64,000 nucleotides of DNA from the NCBI GenBank assembly GCA_943908365.1, contig CALTTH010000016.1, positions 1 to 64,000 of the forward strand, in the 5' to 3' direction. The notes below the pieces were generated by a model, which ran no database searches, was not told where the DNA came from, and saw only the letters and a program-made list of their open reading frames with translations. The DNA is from an uncultured Hyphomicrobiales bacterium (GTDB taxonomy: Bacteria; Pseudomonadota; Alphaproteobacteria; Rhizobiales; Rhizobiaceae). Numbering within the stretch: the first letter of the stretch is position 1; each line of letters starts with the position of its first letter. Shown here piece by piece: positions 63,170 through 64,000 of this stretch. Position numbers and translations under genes: made by a program.

Positions 63170-64000
63170 ATGATTACGATTACCGACCTTTCCGCCCGTA
63201 TCGCAGGCCGCCTGCTTCTCGACAATGCCAGCGTCTCGCTGCCTGATGGCGTGAAGGCCGGTCTGGTGGGGCGCAATGGCGCTGGGAAATCGACGCTGTT
63301 TCGCGTCATCACCGGGGATCTCGGTTCTGAAAGCGGCAGCGTCACCATTCCAAAGCATGCGCGCATCGGCCAAGTGGCGCAGGAAGCACCGGGGACGGAA
63401 GATTCGCTGATCTCCATTGTTCTTGCCGCTGACAAGGAGCGGGCAGCGCTGCTGCAGGAATCCGAAACGGCAACGGATCCGAACAGGATTGCGGAAATCC
63501 AGATGCGACTTGTCGATATCGACGCGCATTCGGCGGAAGCGCGTGCATCAGCCATTCTCGCCGGTCTCGGTTTCGATCAGGAGGCGCAGCTGCGTCCCGC
63601 CTCTTCCTTCTCCGGCGGCTGGCGCATGCGCGTGGCGCTGGCCTCGGTTCTCTTCGCCGAGCCCGATCTTCTGCTGCTCGACGAACCAACCAACTATCTC
63701 GACCTGGAAGGCACCTTGTGGCTGGAGGATTACATCCGCCGCTACCCGCACACTGTCATCATCATCAGCCATGACCGCGATCTTTTGAACAATGCGGTCA
63801 ACTCGATCATCCATCTGGATCAGAAGAAGCTGACCTTCTATCGCGGCGGATACGATTCCTTCGAGCGGCAGAAGGCTGAAGCCGACGAGCTGCAGATGAA
63901 GGCAAAGGTAAAGAGCGATGCAGCGCGCAAGCATCTGCAAAGCTATATTGACCGTTTCCGTTACAAGGCCTCCAAGGCCAAGCAGGCGCAAAGCCGGATC
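63170..64000 (+). CDS. ABC-F family ATPase (partial, runs off the window)
   Basis: The first 277 residues of a soluble duplicated ABC protein of the ABC-F translation-factor group (Uup/YheS-like). The first ATPase domain has Walker A GRNGAGKST (34-42), signature FSGGW (147-151) and Walker B LLLLDEPTNYLD, followed by the ISHDRDLLN switch and the start of the charged linker between domains. No membrane segments. The second domain lies outside the window. Confidence 0.92.
   Translation, partial: MITITDLSARIAGRLLLDNASVSLPDGVKAGLVGRNGAGKSTLFRVITGDLGSESGSVTIPKHARIGQVAQEAPGTEDSLISIVLAADKERAALLQESETATDPNRIAEIQMRLVDIDAHSAEARASAILAGLGFDQEAQLRPASSFSGGWRMRVALASVLFAEPDLLLLDEPTNYLDLEGTLWLEDYIRRYPHTVIIISHDRDLLNNAVNSIIHLDQKKLTFYRGGYDSFERQKAEADELQMKAKVKSDAARKHLQSYIDRFRYKASKAKQAQSRI

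Overview
The window is chromosomal DNA of an alphaproteobacterium in the Rhizobiaceae, most likely an Agrobacterium/Rhizobium-type organism. This rests on gene order and family content: yceD-like(DUF177)-plsX-fabH-ihfA-merR, rplM-rpsI, argC type 2, DUF2842, ExoD, DUF982, DUF2934, a cytochrome bc1 chaperone and BamE, plus rhizobial-looking palindromic intergenic repeats and GGAAC...CGTT promoters of the EcfG general-stress type. No rRNA, CRISPR array or complete IS element was seen.

Layout. 0-7.8 kb: clpP behind a heat-shock-like promoter, a diguanylate cyclase, a P450, a WYL regulator divergent from a glutathione S-transferase, a cupin, an O-acetylhomoserine sulfhydrylase and a CoA-binding protein. 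8-18.6 kb: a LysR/oxidoreductase pair, an EamA exporter, rplM-rpsI with a very clear promoter and terminator, a surface-sugar acyltransferase, speB, argC, an APH(6)-like kinase and heme A synthase. 19-22.3 kb: a small polysaccharide module (degenerate BY-kinase-like ATPase, Wza-type lipoprotein, WcaJ/PssY-type sugar-phosphate transferase). 22.3-22.8 kb: two miniprotein genes, each behind an EcfG-like promoter.

22.9-33.5 kb is a 10.6-kb prophage remnant integrated in tRNA-Pro(GGG). A 49-bp direct repeat marks both ends, and a tyrosine integrase sits next to the intact tRNA with repeated arm-type sites beside both ends. It keeps tail-tip, tail-fibre and lysis genes on the minus strand and a string of overlapping early-type genes on the plus strand. 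Terminase, portal, capsid, repressor and replication genes are absent, apparently lost at a junction near 30.25 kb. An HNH-type gene lies in reverse orientation between the two spanin-like genes.

33.6-40.2 kb holds small membrane and stress genes (a membrane phosphatase with a DedA-type protein, ExoD, tRNA-Asn, DUF2934 and partners with divergent EcfG-like promoters, Ogt, DUF982). 40.3-45.2 kb carries photolyase and then a compact cysK-alaX-sseA run in which the sulfurtransferase is fused to a GNAT domain. 45.2-54 kb: a DUF4344 protein, DUF1203, a Tat-exported CpdB behind a three-unit Pho box, LysR-AzoR, HlyU, IlvA, TrkH and tRNA-Leu. 54-64 kb: a nuclease-fold protein, then the conserved lipid/envelope block MerR-IhfA-FabH-PlsX-DUF177-bc1 chaperone, BamE, Ndk, a GST, a membrane-anchored methyltransferase and the start of an ABC-F ATPase cut by the window edge.
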